Positions 11,150 to 22,483 of a stretch of DNA of 64,000 nucleotides are shown here, piece by piece. The DNA is taken from assembly GCA_014218235.1 (NCBI GenBank), contig CM024760.1, positions 71,922,961 to 71,986,960 of the forward strand, read 5' to 3'. The first letter of the stretch is position 1; each line of letters begins with the position of its first letter. Under the pieces are notes generated by a model that saw only the letters and a program-made list of their open reading frames with translations, was not told the origin of the DNA and ran no database searches. Origin of the DNA: Colocasia esculenta (Eukaryota > Streptophyta > Magnoliopsida > Alismatales > Araceae). A program made the position numbers and the translations under genes.

Positions 11150-13380
11150 TGTTGCCCAGCTAGCTAGCCCAGAGGGGGGGTGAATGGGATACTTAAAAAA
11201 TATTAAGTACTTGAAAACCTGATTACAAAAACAGTCACACAAACACACTTCGATGGTCGTTAGAGTTAGTGAGGATAAAACAACAGATACACAATAGCCA
11301 ATCACAAAACACAAGAAATTATCCTAGTTCGGACCTCCTTTCCTTAGGAGTCCTACGTCCATTCCCTGAGCAATTTCTCAGGAATTCACTACCAAGGGTA
11401 CTGTCCCCCTTATGGACCCTTACACCCATATGCAGCTAGTCTTCCTTCAACCTGAAGGGAATTACAACCCCCTGGATACCACACCAGGTCCTCCTTCAAC
11501 ACGAAGGGAAACACACCCTGGATCCCACTAGGTCTTCCTTCTTACAGAAGGGAACAACAACACCCTGGATCCCCCACCAGGTCTTCCTTGACAACTAAAG
11601 GGAACAGCACCCTGGATACCACCATGACTTCCTTCACAACCGAAGGGAACAGCACCCTGGATACCACCAGGTCTTCCTTCACAACCGAAGGGAAACAACA
11701 CAAAGAGAATGGAATGAGATCAAGCCCCTAGATCAAGCTTTAAGTAGCCAAGATCTGAAGCCACTAGCACTGAGAGCAAGGATCTAAACAAGGCACACTC
11801 TCAGAACTACACGAGCTCCCTTAGAAAATCTGTTACAGCACAGAGAGCGAAGAGCTAAAGGTGATGGGGAATGAGATTCTTGGATCTGGACTTCTTGCAG
11901 AAGAATTTGAACGTTTGAACACAAGATGCTTGTTCTCTACTTCGTTGGTTGTCCCTTCTTCACTTCTGTCTTTGAGTTTATATCTCCCTTTTGAAATACA
12001 GCCGTTGAAGTATCTGTTATCTCTTAGATTGATAGACGTTAGACTGATTGTCATTTGGAAGCTTCAACTATCTATTATCCATTTGAGCATGCAAAGAGAT
12101 AGGGTCTTCTGACGTCTATAGGTCCAACGTTGTATGATAGAAAGTCTTCAGGACCCTGCATACATTAAATGCTAGAACAGTAGACATCTTAAGCTGTCTC
12201 TTTTTGTGAGTATACGTTGATGTGAGTATTCATTAGAATAGCAATCCCAGATAGCTTGTTATTAAGGATGTATACAGAGTAAGCCAATAATGGACGATAT
12301 TGTCTGCATGCATGCAGAGATACGTTCAGAACTCATAAATGCAGGAGTGACAGATAGATATATGTGTGACTTTGACTAGTCAACGCTTCAAGAGATAAGA
12401 TAAAAGACAAGTCGATATAAACTGTAGAGTCGTTGTCTATATGACTTATGAAATCGTTATGAATACTAACAAGTCATTATAGAGGGCATATCATTAAAGC
12501 AAGTTTATGTGTTCAACAGGGAAATCGTTATGAACACTTATCAAGTCGTTGTGAGCTCTAAAGAAATCGTTGCTTAAAGCAAATCGTTATGAGCGCTAAC
12601 GAAATTGTTGCGTAAAGCAAATCGTTGTGAGTGCTAAAGAAATCATTGCGCAAAGCAAATCGTTACGGCAAGCAAGTCGTTGCGAGTTCTAAAGAAACCG
12701 TTACGGCGAGCAAGTCATTGCGAGTTCTAAAAAAATTGTTACGGTAACTTACGAAATCGTTACGGCGAGCAAGTCGTTACGCTTTCTAAAGAAATCGTTG
12801 TGATGACTTATAGAATCATTATGACAGGCAAGTCGTTACGAGCTCTAAAGAAATCATTACGATGACTTATAGAATCGTTATGACAGGCAAGTCCTTACGA
12901 GCTCTAAAGAAATCGTTGCGATAACTTATAGAATCGTTATGACAGGCAAGTCGTTACGAGCTCTAAAGAAATCGTTACGATGACTTATAGAATCGTTATG
13001 GGATCGACTTGTTTGAAATAATATGACTTTTCAGTCTTACAAGGAAATCGTTACAATGACTTATAGAATCATTATGCAATCACTTTATTAAATCGTTATG
13101 GTATCGATTTCTTTGCATTCATATAGACACTTAGCGAATCTTTATGAATGTAAGGAAATCGTTATAGTTACACAGAAATCGTTATGCACTTAGACAAAAA
13201 ATAATGCTATGAACTTACTTTGCTGTAGTATAAGAAATACTAAGCCATTTGTCTTGTTTTTCTTTGTTCTTGCTCCTGTGCTTAATTCTCATGAAAAATA
13301 TGTTAATAGACTTTGAACTTGTTTTGTTAATCACCAAAATAAATATGTAATTGATTTACATGGGAGCACACTGATCATCA
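11150..13380 (-). repeat. Copia LTR B, shared by copies 1 and 2
   Basis: A complete 2,231-bp LTR with TG...CA ends. On the minus strand it starts TGATGATCAG at 13380 and ends GGGCAACA at 11150. It is the 5' LTR of copy 1 (a primer-binding site lies on its left) and the 3' LTR of copy 2 (a polypurine tract lies on its right). It carries the 45-bp array (about 11446-11697), the TATA candidate (11977-11982) and the AATCGTTAYG array (about 12430-13190), which has three 59-bp units. Confidence 0.94.
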
Positions 13381-13394
13381 ATCTCCCCATTTTT
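13381..13394 (-). other. Polypurine tract of copia copy 2
   Basis: AAAAATGGGGAGAT on the minus strand directly precedes the LTR B start TGATGATCAG. A second purine tract lies at about 13500-13515, as in copy 1. Confidence 0.85.
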
Positions 13395-13569
13395 GATGAT
13401 GACAAAACTTAACAAGATGCATGAATATTTTCCAAAATAAATTCAGAAATAAACCTTGAATGTAATTAACCTTTGAATGTATTTTAGAAATGCTAAAATA
13501 ATTCTCCCCCTTTTTGTCATTAAACAAAAAGATACACTTCGACAAGGAAGAGAGAAACGATAAAGGAGT

Positions 13570-16500
13570 CTATTGAATATTGGGGTTTGCAATGAGATAG
13601 AGGGCAGGGGACAAAAGAGATGCAAAGCGACGAATAACAGAGAGTCCCTGGCGTTCTTGATCTTCAAAGTAGGCTTGAAATGCTCCAGACTCAATACGAT
13701 AAGAGGGTCCAATGGTGGGAGCCATACTCTTGATGTGAAGCTGCCTCTGAGTCGAGAGGAAATCCCCATACGCATCAGTGCCAAGAGAAAACTGGTACGA
13801 AGTAAAGCAGCCGAAACTGGAAAAATGAAGAAACTGATCATTTTTAAACGGATAGAAGATCTGATGCTGCCGAAGTTCCTTCTTCAAATCTAGAAAAAGT
13901 CTGTACCATCCGTCCCATTTCAGAAAAGAGTCGGAGATAAGGTGAATAGAGTTGGCATCCAAAAATTCACCAGGAGTCAGAAGGGGTTGATTTGAACTGG
14001 CCTGAGAGGCATTTAGATCTCGAAGCTGCTGAGCAGACAGAGGGTAGAGCTTCTCCCAATCACTAGACGACAACCTCTCACATTCAGATAGAAGAGGAGC
14101 AAGGATATCAGCCTTGATATACCCCTGAAGATACTGCTTGAAGACAAATCTATGAAAGGAATGGTTACGGCCTTCTAGGACTGAGAGTCGGGCCATAACC
14201 CTAGCAGCTCGCTCAAAGATAAGTGTTCCCACAGAGGATTCCATGATTAAGGAATGAAGAGGTGGAAGGAACACTGTATCAGGAATAACTAAGAAAACAA
14301 AGTCAACCTGAAGAGGTTTTGTGTGAGCACCCCTAGAGCAAAGAGCATCAATGGCTGCCCTGAACTGGCCTAGCTGAACTTCTGGAAGGCGGTTGAGATA
14401 GCAGTAATCACTGTACATTTTGTACTACCAGAGGAATTTGATTTCCCTCTGAACAAACGGCCCAAAAGTGTTCTTTTGATGAATTTGGAACCATTCACTG
14501 AGAGGAAGAGGAGCTTCCCTAGGAGGATAGCGGGCTGCTTGGACACGCCTGAACTGACTGTATAGGTCTTTGTTGCGTCGAGCCCATTGATCCTCTGTTT
14601 TGGCTTCAGTCAAGGAGAAATTTTTTGATTGTTGAGCCTTAGAAAGTGGAGTGTAAGGAAAGATGGTGTTAAGATAGTCTGAAAGATTTTGGAAAGGGAG
14701 GCCAAAAATGTGTGCAAAAACTACCTTAAGATGATATTCTTGATAGATATGTTTTTGCTTATTGATGATGGAAAGAGAGAACCATAGTGGAGGATAGCAA
14801 GGTTCAGAAGAGACAGGATGGGTAGAAGTAAGTCTCCTCTTTTTAGAGACAGGGCTAGAAGAGCCTGTCCTGTGAGTGTGGATTCCAACAGCCAGAACGG
14901 ACTGAAGTATTGCTACTTCAAATTCATCTTTGATGTCCTGGACTTCTGTGGAGAGTAATTGGGCACCCTCAGGAATGATGGTGATGAAGGAAGGGGGTGT
15001 AGGTGGATGAAAGATGGATGGAGGAGAGACAGAAGGAATGTCAGATGGTCCAGAAGAGGATGGACCAGAGGAGGAAGAGGCTCCAGATGATGATGCTAGA
15101 GGAACCTAAGGTAGAGGAGGAGGGGGAGGAATGTGAGTAAGGGAATCATAAGGTGAAGAAGATTGGGAAGGAAAGGGAGTAGGTGATGAAATGGTTCTAG
15201 GTTGTGGTTTCTTGAAGGGTTGAGGAGCTAGTGGAGCAGTTGAAGATGAAGGTGGAGAAAGAGGGGCTGGAGTTAGGATAGGTGAAGGAATAGGGGGCTC
15301 AGGTGCAACATCCGCTTCCTCTGCAGGATACTGCTCAAACCTCATTGGCCCTGCTGGCCTAGACCCTTCTTCAGGTGGCCCTGATGGCCCAGACACCTGT
15401 TCTGCTGGCCCAGATGGCCCATAATCCACAGCTGCTTCTTGTACCACTACTGATGGCCCTGATGGCCCTGCCATTTGCTCAGCAGGCCCTGATGGCCTAG
15501 AAACACCTGCTTCACTTCTCTTAGCAGAGGGAGTTGGAGGAAGAGGAGCTTGGGCTCCAACTGCCATTAAAATCTCAGAAAGCATGGACTTCAAGCTTCC
15601 CATCTCCTTATTGAACCACCTTACTGCATTTTTTACTTGAGACATCTCCTTTGAGGCTGAGGTCTGATTAGTGGAAATTGTGATGACCTCTGATTGAACT
15701 GAGCTCAGAACTTTAGCTTGATCATCTAGCCGTTTAAGCAAGGGTTTCAGGTTCTGCCTTAGCTGCTTCTTCGGTCTTCTACGGGGCATTCTTTTCATCT
15801 TTCGCCTTGGCCGTTTAGTGGGCTCACCAGTATCAACATTTTCACTGTTTACACCTTCCTGCATGGGGACATCTTCAGAATACTCCCCCTGAGGTACTGC
15901 AGGAGCATCTCCTTGCTCCCCCTGAGTCTGTGCTGCCTCAGCTTCCACTGATTGCTCCCGCTGAACAGGTGCAACCTCCAAAATAATTTCTTCAGTGTGG
16001 CCTGATGCCACAACTTCATTGACTACTGGATCCCTTGAAGAACTCTGAAGGAATACCAGTACATTCCGGAGAATTGGGGCAACTCAGGAAGATGGTGCAA
16101 CTTCCTCAACATTGTGCCCAACTGGCTCAATATTCTCTGGAGGAATGTCCTCTATTCTGCTGAATCTTGCTGCTGCTGCTTCTTCGGATGGCACTTCTAT
16201 TGCTGCTTTTGCCAGTGCTTCTGTCTGAACAAATTCTTTTAGTGCCACTGGAACTTCCATTACTGCTGACTCTGCTGGCTCTTGTTCTGCTTCTGCTACT
16301 GCTTCCTGGCCTTCTTGGGCTTCGCCAATAATGGCTTCACCCTCAGCCACTGTAGTCTTTGACCATACTCCATTGACCACGGAGAAACCACTTTTTCTCA
16401 AATTTCTGGACTGGATTGCTTGGCCCATTTTCTCAGATACATCACCCACTGTACTTATGCCAAAGTGCTTGAAAATCTTGGTCAGAAGATGAGCATACGG

Positions 16501-17160
16501 TAGGGATACATTCAATTTACTTTTGGTGTCTCACACCTGGGCACTGACAAATTTAATCCTCTCAATCAGAATCTCTGCTGTGTTGATTTCTTGATTCTGG
16601 ATGGCCCAGAACATCAAATCTGAGTCTGCCCTAGTGCAGGTTGAAAACGTAGCACTCCTCGGAGTCACAATCTGACAAACTACGAAGTGCAGGAGGCGGT
16701 TGAACGCATTCATCTGATTTATATCTAGCTTATCATCCTTCAGTTTGAACTAAGGACCAACTATCCCTAGTTCTTTCGCCTGAATGTCCACAGTATGGAT
16801 TCCACTGTGTCCAGAGGTCATCACATCAAACAAAGTCTTCAATAGATCATGTGAGACCTTAACTTGGGTTCCCTTAACCATGGAGGTCAAGGTCCCGTCT
16901 GCCTCTGACTTCAGACACACATAAAAAGCTTTTACCAGGTCCGGAAAACTTACTTCAGAGATGGTAGTGATCATTGTCCACTTCAATCTGTCCAGAGCTT
17001 CTACAAAACTGCTCATGCCGTTCTTCCTCAGGTCGGCCACATCTACTGCCTTATGACCACACAACTTCGTCTTCACGGTAGAGAACCTTGCCTGTTGTTC
17101 TGCGGAGAGAAACTCAGCTCTGTAGCCCCCAACACTGCTAGATGCACCAGAAGAGACAAT
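13570..17160 (-). pseudogene. Large extra ORF after pol (aORF), copia copy 2, broken
   Basis: The frame collinear with copy 1 runs from 17160 to TAG 13570-13572 and is 3,591 nt long. The start codon is ATT here instead of ATG. Stops interrupt it at 16750 (GAG to TAG), near 16529 (TGG to TGA), 16084 (CGA to TGA), 15106 (GAG to TAG) and 14425 (CAG to TAG). No frameshift was seen, so this copy shows best that the ancestor was one long frame. It shares the N-terminal globular part, acidic linker, basic cluster KMKRMPRRRPKKQL (near 15790), heptad helix, GPSGP repeats (15480-15340), Pro/Ser-rich linker, SKKRRL cluster (near 14845) and C-terminal globular part. The C-terminal end (14418-13570) is the longest surviving open piece, 282 codons. 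Its function is unknown. Confidence 0.75.
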
Positions 17161-17581
17161 GGTTTTGGATGGGAAGAGTTTCTGACGGATTGAGATGAAG
17201 AGGAATGTGAAAGCCCTCAAGAAATTTCTAGCGGGAAGAGGTTTGAAGCTAGAATGATTCAAAGAGCTGATGCAGGAGTCGTTAGGGTATCGGCTCAGGC
17301 AAGTGAATGAGAAAGAGATAAAAGGTGGGAGATGAATCGTTCTCACACAGATTTCGGGATATACATAAAAAAAAAGAGAAGTGGCTTTTAGGAAATCGGA
17401 GGTGTCATAATGGCAGAAAACGACAAAACAATAGGTTCGACGGCAGTAAAAACCTTTTAAAAAAGTGAACCGTCAAGGATATTTACACAAAGGAGACGAT
17501 TGAAATCTTTTGCTTAATTCAAGAGGGATAAATGATTTGAACTCTGAAATTTAATATTTCAGTCTTAAACAGATAATTCTT
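17161..17581 (-). other. Spacer between pol and aORF, copia copy 2
   Basis: About 420 bp collinear with 5826-6246 and highly similar to it. It has an A-rich stretch near 17367. An open frame runs from 17346 into the aORF, but I see nothing that decides whether it is translated. Confidence 0.6.
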
Positions 17582-20500
17582 TCACAATTTACACATGCCT
17601 AATTCCCTTCTAAGATAAGTAAATCTTTCTTCAGGTAAGGCCTTTGTGAAGATATCTGCTAACTAATTATTTGTATCAATAAATGAAATTTCTATATTGC
17701 CATTAGCTACATGATCACGAATAAAATGGTATCTTACCTCAATGTGTTTTGTCCTTGAATGCTGTACTGGATTCTTGGTTAAATTAATGGCACTGGTGTT
17801 GTCGCACAGCAAGGGAATGGTCTTGATCTTGAGTCCATAATCCTCAATTTGTTGCTTAATCCATAAGAGTTGTGTGCAGCAACTTCCAGTAGCTACGTAC
17901 TCAGCTTCAGCTGTAGACAGTGCTACTGAATTTTGTTTCTTTGAGGACCATGAGATCAGACATCCTGGAAGGAATTGACAACAACCACTAGTGCTTTTTC
18001 TATCTATCCTGCATCCAGCGTAGTCAGCATCAGAGTATCCTACTAGATTGATTTCACATGATTTTGGATACCACAAACCTAAGTCATGAGTTCTAGCTAA
18101 ATATCTAAATATTCTTTTGACAAAAATTAAATGAAACACTCTAGGGTCTGCTTGATATCTAACACACATGCATACACTAAACATAATGTCTGGTCTACTT
18201 ACTGTTAGATAAAGCAATGAGCCTATCATACCTCTGTAGATCTTTTGATCTACTTTCTTACCATCTTGATCATTGTCCATTCTCGTAGATGTACTCATCG
18301 GTGTTGACAGTGGCTTTGCTCCTTCAAATCCAAATTTCTTTAAAATTTCCTTGACATATTTGGCTTGACAGATGTGGGTGCCATTCTTTCCTTACTTATT
18401 TGCAATCCAAGAAGTAGTTTAGCTCTCCCATCATGCTCATCTCGAACTCTCCCTACATAAGCTTTTCAAAGTACTCGCAAAGAGATTCATCAGTAGACCC
18501 AAAAATTATGTCATCTACATAAATTTGCACAAGTAGTATATTGTTGACCTTGGACTTGATAAATAGTGTACTATCTACTTGACCTCTAATGAAACCATGG
18601 TTTAACAGAAAAGAGCTAAGTCTTTCATACTAGGCTCTAGGTGTTTGTTTTAAACTTTATAATGCTTTGTGTAATTTGAAAACGTGATCCGGATAATCAG
18701 TATCATCAAAACCTGGAGGTTGTTCTAAATATACTTCCTCCTTAATAAAACCATTAAAAATTGCTGACTTAACATCCATTTGAAATAATTTCAAATCTAA
18801 TGCGGATGCATATGCAAGCAGAATTCTAATAGCCTCAAGTCTAGCTACAGGTGCATAGGTTTCATCGAAATCTATGCCTTCCTCTTGTGAATAGCCTTGA
18901 GCTACCAATCTGGCCTTGTTTCTTAGAATCACACCAGTTTCATCTAGTTTGTTTCTGAACACCCATTTGTTGCCAATCACTGGATGATGTGATGGTCTAG
19001 GAACAAGTGACCATACTTGGTTTCTCTTGAACTGATTAAGTTCATCTTGCATGGCTATAATCCAAGATTCATCAGTAAGAGCTTCATTGACTGTCCTAGG
19101 CTCTATTTGAGAAACAAATGCTAGATAATCCCAAGGGATTACATTACCTCTTGTTCTTACCCCTACAGATGGATCACCAATGATGTTCTCAAGGGGGTGA
19201 TCTTTCTTGTGTCTCCACTCCTTTGGAAGATTTTCATGTTCGATATCCTTTTCTTGCATGTCTTCCAGAGGTGGATCTTTCTTGTCCTCAAATGATGTAT
19301 TCTTTAACTTTTTAGACAGTTCTTCTGCATCATTATCATTATTTTCTTCCTTTTTCAAGGAGGGGTTAGTCTCATCAAAGATAATGTGCACAGTTTGTTC
19401 AATCAATAGTGTACGCTTATTAAATGCTCTATAGCCTTTAGGTTTAGAAGCATACCCCATGAAGATGCCTTCATCTGACTTGGCATCTAACTTACCAATG
19501 TCTCTTTTGCCGTTGTTGTGAATAAAGTATGGACATCCAAAAGTTTTGAAGTGACTGATCTTCGGCTTTTTCCCTTATATAACTCATATGATGTTTTCTT
19601 CAGTATGGGCCTGATCATTACTCTATTTATGATGTAGCTTGTTGTGTTCACTGCTTCAGCCCAGGAATACCTTGGTAAATCATATTCTGACAGCATGGTT
19701 CTTGCCATGTCCAAAAGAGTTCTATTCTTTCTTTCAACAACTCCATTTTGTTGAGGTGTCATTGGTGCTGAGAAGTTGTGCTCTATCCCTTGATCATCAC
19801 AGAATCTTGCAAACTTCTCATTCTAGAACTCTCCTCCATGATCTGATCGAATTCCAACAATGCAATATTTCTTATATTTCTGTACCTTTCTGCTGAAGCT
19901 CACAATGCTATCAAAGGTATCATCTTTATGCTCCAAGAATAAGACCCATGTGTATCTGGAATAATCATCTACTATGACAAATCCAAAATACTTTCCTCCA
20001 AGACTTGTGGTCCTCATTGACCCAAATAGGTCCATATGAAGGAGCTCTAAGGGTTTAGAGGTAGTTACCACAGTCTTTGACTTGAAGGAGCTTTTAGCAT
20101 GTTTTCCTTTAGCACATGTTCTGCAAACTCCATCCATTATGGTGCTGACGTCTGGCAGACCTTCCACCAGGCCTTTCTTGAATAGCTTCCTTATACCATC
20201 CAAACTGCAGTGGCTCAATCTTCTGTGCCACAGCTCAGTGGACTATTCTTTGCTGGCAGTTAAACATGTATCTTGCTCCTTTAGTTCTTCAAGATATAGC
20301 ACGTACAAGTTCTTTTCTCTGTTTGCTTCAAAGATGACTGCTCCATCCTTCATGATACTGCACTTGGATTCTTGGAATCTGATTTGATGTCCTTTGTCAC
20401 ACAACTGGCTGATACTGATAAGGTTGTGCTTTAATCCTTTAACGCACAGCACATCATCAATTACTGTTTTTCCTTTGCTGTTTACTGAACCACTACCAAT

Positions 20501-20650
20501 GACAGTCCCTTTTCCATTGTCTCCATAGGTGACTGTTCCTTCTTCAGCTTTGAGGTGAGAGAACAACTTTTTATTCCCTGACATATGCCTTGAGCACCCA
20601 CTGTCCAAATACCATTTGGATGCTCGAAGGTTCTCCTGAAATAAAAACAT
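17582..20650 (-). pseudogene. pol: Copia pol, copy 2, broken
   Basis: It starts at the ATG at 20650-20648, overlapping the gag TGA, exactly as in copy 1. Protease (LDSGCSRHMSG), integrase zinc finger, integrase core (GIRSDHGGEF, PQQNGVVERKNR), reverse transcriptase (YVDD near 18510) and RNase H (YSDADYAG, 18010-18040) are all present. Lesions include CAG to TAG at 20243, 19823 and 17663, a 1-nt loss near 19575, TAA at 18657 (Tyr in copy 1) and small losses near 18395-18410. The 267-codon stretch 19460-18657 spans the integrase end and the start of the reverse transcriptase. Roles are as for copy 1. It is not functional as sequenced. Confidence 0.92.
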
Positions 20651-22418
20651 CAAGCTTTAGGTACCCAAGTTCTTTTGGGTCCTGGTTGGTTAGTAACAGT
20701 ATTTTCTCCTTTTATTATCCATTTTATATGTCTAGTTGGACAAGTTTTCTTACTGTGACCTAGTTTGTTACAGTGACTGCAGCAAGTAGTTTTAGTTACT
20801 TTTTCAAAATATTTAAAGTTTACTATATACCTTGTGTCTTGTTCAGATACAAACTTTGGAGTTGGATATGTTTTAGGGTATACTATTGTGTCTTCATTAT
20901 CTGGGGGTGTATAACCTAACACATGCTTCATTTTACCTGACCGTCTAGCACCTTTCAATATTAAGTTTGTTTTATCATTAGTAAATGTTTCTAATGTGCT
21001 GGATAGTTTTTCATTTTCTTCAGTTAATCTTTTAATTTCTATTTTTAGTTCGTTTGAACTCTCTTGTTTTTCTAGCTTAACTATTTGTTTATTCTTGCCT
21101 TTTAAATCTTCACCCAGTAACTCATTTCTTCTTTTAAGTTCATTAACTTGCTTCTCTAATTGTTCATTTTCTGATTTTAAATCTGAGTTAGTATTTTCTA
21201 AGTAAGCAACATTTTTCTTACTAGCTTTTAGTAGTTTAGAAACTTCCTTATATTTATTATAAAGTTCGTTGAATGCTTCTTCTAGATTATCAGAATCTGA
21301 ATCATTGCATGAATCAAAGGATGAATCAGAAGTTACCTTTTCATCTTTGTTGGCCATGAAAGCTAGATTGGCTTCTTCTTCTTTACTGCTTGAGTTTGAC
21401 TCGCTGTCTGAGTCACTGCTGTTGTCCCAAGCAGCTGTCATGGCTTTCTTCTTATATTTTCTGAATTTTCTTGACTTGTCCTTCTTCCTGAATTCGGATT
21501 TCTTTAGCTTGGGAACTCTGCCTTGAGGTGTCCTAGTTTCTTACATTCGTAACATATGGGCTCAGCTTTCTTAAAGTCTTTTCCTTCTGGCTTCTTAAGC
21601 TCCTTGTTCTTGAAGTATTTTATACCAGACTGAAGTCTTTTCTTTTTGTCCAGAATTCTCTGAAGTCTTCTAGACAGCATATATTCTTCGTCTTCATTGT
21701 CTTCACCGTTGGCTTCATCTTCAGATTGCTCCTCAGAGCTGCCTTCTACTGCTTTGAGAGCGTTGGTGTGCTTCTTTCTACTTGAGGACTCTCCTAACCT
21801 TTCCATGTTGATCTCATGGGCCATAAGGGACCCACTGAGCTTTTCCAAAGACATTAGTTTCAGATAGTTTACTTCCTCTATTGCTGTTACCTTAGGGGTC
21901 CAGGAGGATGGAAGAGATCTGAGAATTTTTCTGATCATGTCTCCATTCTCATGCTTCTTCCCAAGACCAGCTAACCCATTTGTTATATCTGTGAATCTGC
22001 TGAACATCTGGGTTATTGATTCGCTTGGCTGCATTTGAAACCTCTCATATTGAGTTACTAGATTGTCTATTCTGGTTTCTTTAACTTTGTCCGTGCCTTC
22101 ATAGGTGATTCTTAGTTTCTCCCACATCTCCATTGCGGATTTGCAGGCAGATACACGGTTGAACTCCTTTTTACTGAGAGCACAACACAGAATGCTCTTG
22201 GCTTTACAGTTGAGAGAGATCTTCTTTTTGTCGTCGTCTGTCCATTCATCCTTTGTATTTAGGATAACGTAATCACCTTCTTCTAGGATTAACCAGATTT
22301 GAAAATCGAAACCTTGCAGGAAATATTCCATCCTGGTCATCCAATATGTGTAATCTTCACCGTCAAAGAGAGGGGGTCGGTTTACGGACTGACCTTCTTT
22401 GTTTCCTTGGGCTGCCAT
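20650..22418 (-). pseudogene. gag: Copia gag, copy 2, one frameshift
   Basis: It starts MAAQGN at 22418. The UBN2-like N-terminal part and acidic stretch match copy 1. A 1-nt loss near 21511, inside the first zinc knuckle (CYECKKLGHLKAE), shifts the frame and ends the upstream ORF at 21504. The downstream part 21441-20650 (263 codons) is intact. It has an Asp/Ser/Glu-rich segment, a long coiled coil (21210-20990) and a full second knuckle CSHCNKLGHSKKTC (CX2CX4HX4C). It ends at TGA 20652-20650, which overlaps the pol ATG by one base. It would assemble the particle. Confidence 0.9.
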
Positions 22419-22469
22419 GGATCTTTACTCTTTAGATCATTGGATCTTCTTCTTTTGTCGAAGAGACTC

Positions 22470-22481
22470 GCTCTGATACCA
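22470..22481 (-). other. Primer-binding site, copia copy 2
   Basis: The minus strand TGGTATCAGAGC is the exact complement expected for plant initiator tRNA-Met, two bases inside LTR C. Confidence 0.92.
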
Positions 22482-22483
22482 CT

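Larger units (their letters stand above)
1..13380 (-). mobile_element. Ty1/copia LTR retrotransposon, copy 1 (LTR A - internal 1 - LTR B)
   Basis: In minus-strand order this element has 5' LTR B (11150-13380), a primer-binding site (11136-11147), gag, pol in the copia order protease-integrase-reverse transcriptase-RNase H, a large extra ORF, a polypurine tract (2036-2049), and 3' LTR A (1-2035, its outer end beyond the window). The domain order and the YVDD reverse-transcriptase motif place it in Ty1/copia. The long LTR, coiled-coil gag and extra gene after pol are reminiscent of the SIRE/Maximus lineage (inference). LTR B also serves as the 3' LTR of copy 2, so the two copies form a tandem array. 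All three genes carry stops or frameshifts, so the copy is not autonomous as sequenced. Confidence 0.93.
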
